64,000 nucleotides of DNA. Source: Natronospirillum operosum. Its GTDB lineage: Bacteria; Pseudomonadota; Gammaproteobacteria; Pseudomonadales; Natronospirillaceae. The DNA is taken from contig NZ_SRMF01000014.1 of assembly GCF_004768465.1 (NCBI RefSeq), positions 1 to 64,000 on the forward strand. The letters are read 5' to 3'. Position 1 is the stretch's first letter. The number at the start of each line of letters is the position of its first letter. The notes under the pieces are model-generated. The model was not told the origin of the DNA. It made no database searches and worked only from the letters and a program-made list of their open reading frames with translations. The position numbers and the translations under genes are program-made. Shown here in pieces: positions 61,239 to 64,000 of this stretch.

Positions 61239-62240
61239 ATGACAGCGACACAGCCCCTGCTGCAGGTGAAAAACCTGAAACAGTACTTTCCGATCAAGGG
61301 CGGTTTCTTTGGCGCCACAGTCAACCATGTCAAGGCGGTTGATGACATCAGCTTCGACGTGCATGAAGGCGAAACCGTAAGCATCGTTGGTGAATCCGGT
61401 TGTGGCAAATCCACCACGGGTCGGTCGATTCTGCGGCTGGAGCATCCCACGGCCGGTGAAGTCCGATTTCAGGACAGAGACATGGTCAGCCTCACCCGTT
61501 CGGAGCTGCGCCGGACCCGAAAAGACCTGCAAATCATCTTTCAGGACCCCTATGCCTCCATCAACCCCCGCCAGACCGTCGCCGATGTGTTGATGGAAGC
61601 GCTGGATATCCAGAACATCGTGCCGAGAGCACAGCGCCGTGAGCGGGCGCTATCCCTGTTGGAAACGGTGGGGCTCGGGACCTATCAGATCGACCGCTAC
61701 CCTCACGAGTTCAGTGGTGGCCAGCGTCAGCGTATCGGCATTGCGCGTGCACTGGCGGTGAATCCCAAGCTGATCATCTGTGACGAAGCGGTTTCCGCAC
61801 TGGATGTCTCCATTCAGGCGCAAATCCTCAACCTGCTGAAACAGCTGCAGCGGGATTTCAAACTCACCTACATCTTCATATCGCATGATCTGGGGGTGGT
61901 CCGGCACATCTCCGACCGCATTATCGTGATGTATCTGGGCAAGATCGTGGAAATTGCCGACAAGAAGTCCCTGTTCGAGCAGCCTCAGCATCCCTATACC
62001 CAGGCGCTGCTGTCATCCATCCCGACCTACGACCCCAAGACGAAGACAGAAAGAATTCCGCTCAGGGGTGAAATACCCTCACCCATTGACCCGCCGCAAG
62101 GCTGTCGCTTCCACACCCGGTGCCCCTATGCCCAGGAACTTTGCCGCGAAGAAGAGCCCCAGCTGCTGCCTATGGAAAACCTGCAAGCAGGGCACGAAAC
62201 GGCCTGCCATTTCGCAGGCGAGCTGCCGGAAAGGAACTGA
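61239..62240 (+). CDS. Peptide ABC transporter ATPase (DppF family)
   Basis: The 333-residue ATPase has Walker [10 protein letters not shown], signature FSGGQRQR and Walker [13 protein letters not shown], ending with [15 protein letters not shown] decayed partial copy of its 3' part lies 0.7 kb downstream (62974-63101). Confidence 0.93.
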   Translation: MTATQPLLQVKNLKQYFPIKGGFFGATVNHVKAVDDISFDVHEGETVSIVGESGCGKSTTGRSILRLEHPTAGEVRFQDRDMVSLTRSELRRTRKDLQIIFQDPYASINPRQTVADVLMEALDIQNIVPRAQRRERALSLLETVGLGTYQIDRYPHEFSGGQRQRIGIARALAVNPKLIICDEAVSALDVSIQAQILNLLKQLQRDFKLTYIFISHDLGVVRHISDRIIVMYLGKIVEIADKKSLFEQPQHPYTQALLSSIPTYDPKTKTERIPLRGEIPSPIDPPQGCRFHTRCPYAQELCREEEPQLLPMENLQAGHETACHFAGELPERN

Positions 62241-62370
62241 GGCTTTCGCGTCAGCGCGAGCCTTGCGACTTGGGGTGGAGGCTGGGACTGCCTTCCTGAA
62301 CTGCAGAGAATAAGGAAGGAGGACAGGCGGTTGGATGTGTCCCGCTGCCTTGGACCGTTAGTATTTTTGT

Positions 62371-62658
62371 CTACGCGCTAAGCGCTTTTAGTACAGCCTG
62401 GGGCTCCTTTGAAACCACATTCAATAGCACCAGGGCTGGCCCATGAGGTGACCGGTCGCCGCGCTCCCAGTGGCGCAAAGTGCTTACACTGATGCCAAAG
62501 GCTGATGCAAATTCAAGCTGGGACATACCGAGTTTGGCGCGTATTCTCTTTACTTCAACCGGTCCAAACTCATGCACGATCGCTTTGGCTGTGTTCCCCT
62601 TGGAATATTCGATTGCCTCATCAAGACCCTGCTGTATGCTTTCAAACACTTTACTCAT
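62371..62658 (-). CDS. HigA/NadS-like helix-turn-helix antitoxin
   Basis: The 95-residue product starts MSKVFESIQQGLDEAIEYSK and has an XRE helix-turn-helix (LGMSQLEFASAFGISVSTLRHWERG, split here as two halves of the motif). It is the typical DNA-binding antitoxin of RelE/HigB-type toxin-antitoxin pairs in reversed order, and starts one base after the toxin remnant. It probably represses through the palindrome at 62903-62919. The toxin partner is broken, so the antitoxin is likely an orphan. Confidence 0.85.
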   Translation of the reverse strand: MSKVFESIQQGLDEAIEYSKGNTAKAIVHEFGPVEVKRIRAKLGMSQLEFASAFGISVSTLRHWERGDRSPHGPALVLLNVVSKEPQAVLKALSA

Positions 62659-62659
62659 G

Positions 62660-62892
62660 TTAACCACCATACCTTTCAAGCAAGAGCTTAGTGAGCTTGC
62701 TCAGTTCGTTGCGTTCAGACTTTGAGATGTTCGCCTTTTCGCCTTTGCCAAAAACCGTCAAAAGGAATAGTGGTACACGTCCATTGTGGTAGTAGTAGAT
62801 AATCCTGGCACCACCACTTTTGCCTTTTCCTCGATCGTAAGAAGGCCATCTGCTCGTTTGATGAATTCAGGGAGTTCGACGATCGTCTGCAT
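62660..62892 (-). pseudogene. HigB/RelE-type toxin with internal deletion and frameshift
   Basis: From ATG 62892 leftward the frame begins MQTIVELPEFIKRADGLLT, the usual start of these toxins. It then shifts frame: a second frame reads RGKGKSGGARIIYYYHNGR, then VPLFLLTVFGKGEKANISKS and so on to a stop at 62660, which is the normal C-terminal half. About 30 residues that join the halves in intact relatives are missing. The original frame ends after about 40 codons. The gene is therefore inactive, unless recoded. Confidence 0.8.
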
Positions 62893-62902
62893 GGGGTCTA
62901 CA

Positions 62903-62919
62903 GTAATCCAATGGATTAC
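62903..62919. promoter_or_regulatory. Palindromic operator of the toxin-antitoxin locus
   Basis: GTAATCC-AAT-GGATTAC, a perfect 7-bp inverted repeat 11 bases upstream of the toxin start. This is the usual place for antitoxin binding. Confidence 0.7.
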
Positions 62920-62973
62920 TTTTAGTCAAGAAAACAAGGAATCAATGACTCTGACCTCATTGATTGTTCTCCT

Positions 62974-63101
62974 ACCGCATCATGGTGATGTATCTGGGCA
63001 AGATTGTGGAAATCGCCGACAAGAAGTCCCTGTTCGAGCAACCCCTGCATCCCTATGCGCAGGAGCTCTGCCGGAGAGGAACTGAGGCCTGCGCGTCAGC
63101 G
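62974..63101 (+). pseudogene. Partial decayed copy of the adjacent DppF-type ATPase gene
   Basis: The frame reads [20 protein letters not shown] and then [12 protein letters not shown], nearly identical to the 3' half of the gene ending at 62240 ([20 protein letters not shown]). It then joins, at a CCCTATGC-CAGGA-like similarity, to the PYAQELC segment found 30 residues further on in the full gene, and again to the sequence just after its stop (AACTGAGGC...GCGTCAGCG). So it is a duplicated 3' end with two internal deletions, separated from the original by the toxin-antitoxin locus. Confidence 0.85.
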
Positions 63102-63647
63102 CCGGTAGTGCATGGCGACCGCCCCGTTGAGGAGTGGCTGCGCGGAAACAAGTTCGAGTCGTCGCGTGGCTGGCAGCCCGCTCTGGTACAGCGTCGGGCC
63201 ATGGCCGACGATCCTGGGGTGGACAAGGAACCTGTACTCGTCGATCAGATCCAGCCGATCCAGCTCGGTCGCTAGCTTGCCGCTGCCGATGAGCACGCCG
63301 GCCGGGGTGGCATCTTTCAGTTTTTGTACGCCCGCGCGCAGGTCACCGGTGATATGGTGGCTGTTGGACCACGGAAAGTCCGTTCGCGTCGATGACACCA
63401 CGTACTTCGGCTTGTCTTCCAGCTTCACCGCCCACTCGCGCATTGCTGGCGGGGCTTCCTCGTCGCCGCGGGCGACCGCAGGCCAGTAGCCCTCCATCAT
63501 CTCGTAGGTGACGCGACCCCACAGCATTGCCCCGCACTCGTCCATGAGACGGGTGAAGAAAGCGTGTGTTTCGTCGTCGGCAATTCCCTCCTGGTGGTCG
63601 ACACAACCGTCGAGGGTGACGTTGATGCTGAAGGTCAGAATTCCCAT
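63096..63647 (-). CDS. Dihydrofolate reductase (RibD C-terminal) family protein
   Basis: The 183-residue protein has the family start [15 protein letters not shown], the [18 protein letters not shown] block and the [23 protein letters not shown] and HPRIVGHG blocks. It reduces a pteridine- or flavin-like substrate with NADPH; the specific reaction is unknown. Its stop codon lies inside the end of the duplicated ATPase fragment. Confidence 0.9.
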   Translation of the reverse strand: MGILTFSINVTLDGCVDHQEGIADDETHAFFTRLMDECGAMLWGRVTYEMMEGYWPAVARGDEEAPPAMREWAVKLEDKPKYVVSSTRTDFPWSNSHHITGDLRAGVQKLKDATPAGVLIGSGKLATELDRLDLIDEYRFLVHPRIVGHGPTLYQSGLPATRRLELVSAQPLLNGAVAMHYRR

Positions 63648-63792
63648 GGATGTCTGCTCCGAGTTGATGGGGGCTGATGGAAGCGGGCATAGTCAGCCCT
63701 GACAACGTTTGTTTGTAGTCTGTATGATCTGTCGAACGGGGGCCTTTATTTTCGACATGCGCCACCAGACAACACCTGGAAAGGATCACGGT

Positions 63793-64000
63793 ATGAGCCA
63801 TCCTGCCTCTGCCAAGCTCGATCGAATCGCGGCCCGCTACGCCGCCAAGTCGAAGGTTTCGGCAATGAGCTTCGCTATCGAACAGCCGGCCACCGGATTC
63901 ACCTGGGGATACGGCGACATCCACCAACCGTTCTTCATCGCCAGCATCACCAAGCTGTACACCGTTGCGATGATCATGCAACTTCGTGACGAAAGGGCAC
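63793..64000 (+). CDS. Serine beta-lactamase-like protein (partial, cut by window end)
   Basis: The first 69 residues start MSHPASAKLDRIAARYAAKS and reach the SxxK motif SITK (residue about 51) within FFIASITKLYTVAMIMQL, as in class C beta-lactamases, penicillin-binding esterases and related serine hydrolases. AAGGA lies eight bases before ATG. No signal peptide is seen, so this is more like an esterase-type or cytoplasmic member. Divergent from the reductase. Confidence 0.8.
   Translation, partial: MSHPASAKLDRIAARYAAKSKVSAMSFAIEQPATGFTWGYGDIHQPFFIASITKLYTVAMIMQLRDERA

Overview
The window is about 64 kb of gammaproteobacterial chromosome. The layout pilGHIJK-chpABC (leftward) opposite gshB-tonB-ruvX (rightward), the near-identical feel of PilG and PilH to the Pseudomonas proteins, and glmU near a DeoR regulator and glmS all point to Pseudomonadales or a close relative. 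No rRNA, tRNA, CRISPR array or intact transposase was seen.

1-8.9 kb is the most unusual part: a secretion and modification cluster. It encodes an HlyC-type acyltransferase, a 92-residue glycine-rich peptide with a double-glycine type leader, a tiny membrane protein, a complete type I secretion machine (ABC exporter with a cysteine-less C39-like domain, HlyD adaptor, TolC-like outer-membrane channel), a JmjC/cupin oxygenase with an SCP2-like N-terminal part, and an M3-like zinc peptidase. The simplest reading is a ribosomally made, acylated and/or hydroxylated exported peptide (bacteriocin-like) that I cannot match to a described class. An Rpn-type nuclease gene with an EEGR tandem repeat follows.

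10-21 kb is mostly metabolic: aldehyde dehydrogenase, omega-aminotransferase and a PuuB-like oxidase (polyamine/omega-amino acid catabolism), a multi-hairpin intergenic stretch, a BASS-family transporter, then glmU, a HAD phosphatase, a DeoR regulator and glmS (UDP-GlcNAc synthesis).

20.8-37.8 kb is transport: a LysR regulator divergent from a five-gene oligopeptide ABC operon ending in a CocE-type hydrolase; a CysB-like regulator followed by sbp-cysTWA for sulfate; then a large MalT-type (LAL) LuxR regulator and a hypothetical exported protein.

37.9-53.8 kb is housekeeping and motility: an alkyltransferase-like protein, rsmE, the complete Pil-Chp chemosensory system for type IV pili, and gshB-tonB-ruvX.

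53.9-64 kb is accessory: small unrelated leftward genes (VOC, GFA, SH3-like, glycolipid-binding) with a near-consensus LexA box between them, a MAPEG protein, a second peptide ABC transporter with its binding protein on the opposite strand, a toxin-antitoxin locus whose toxin has an internal deletion, a decayed partial copy of the neighbouring ABC ATPase gene, a DHFR-family reductase and the start of a serine beta-lactamase-like gene cut by the window end.
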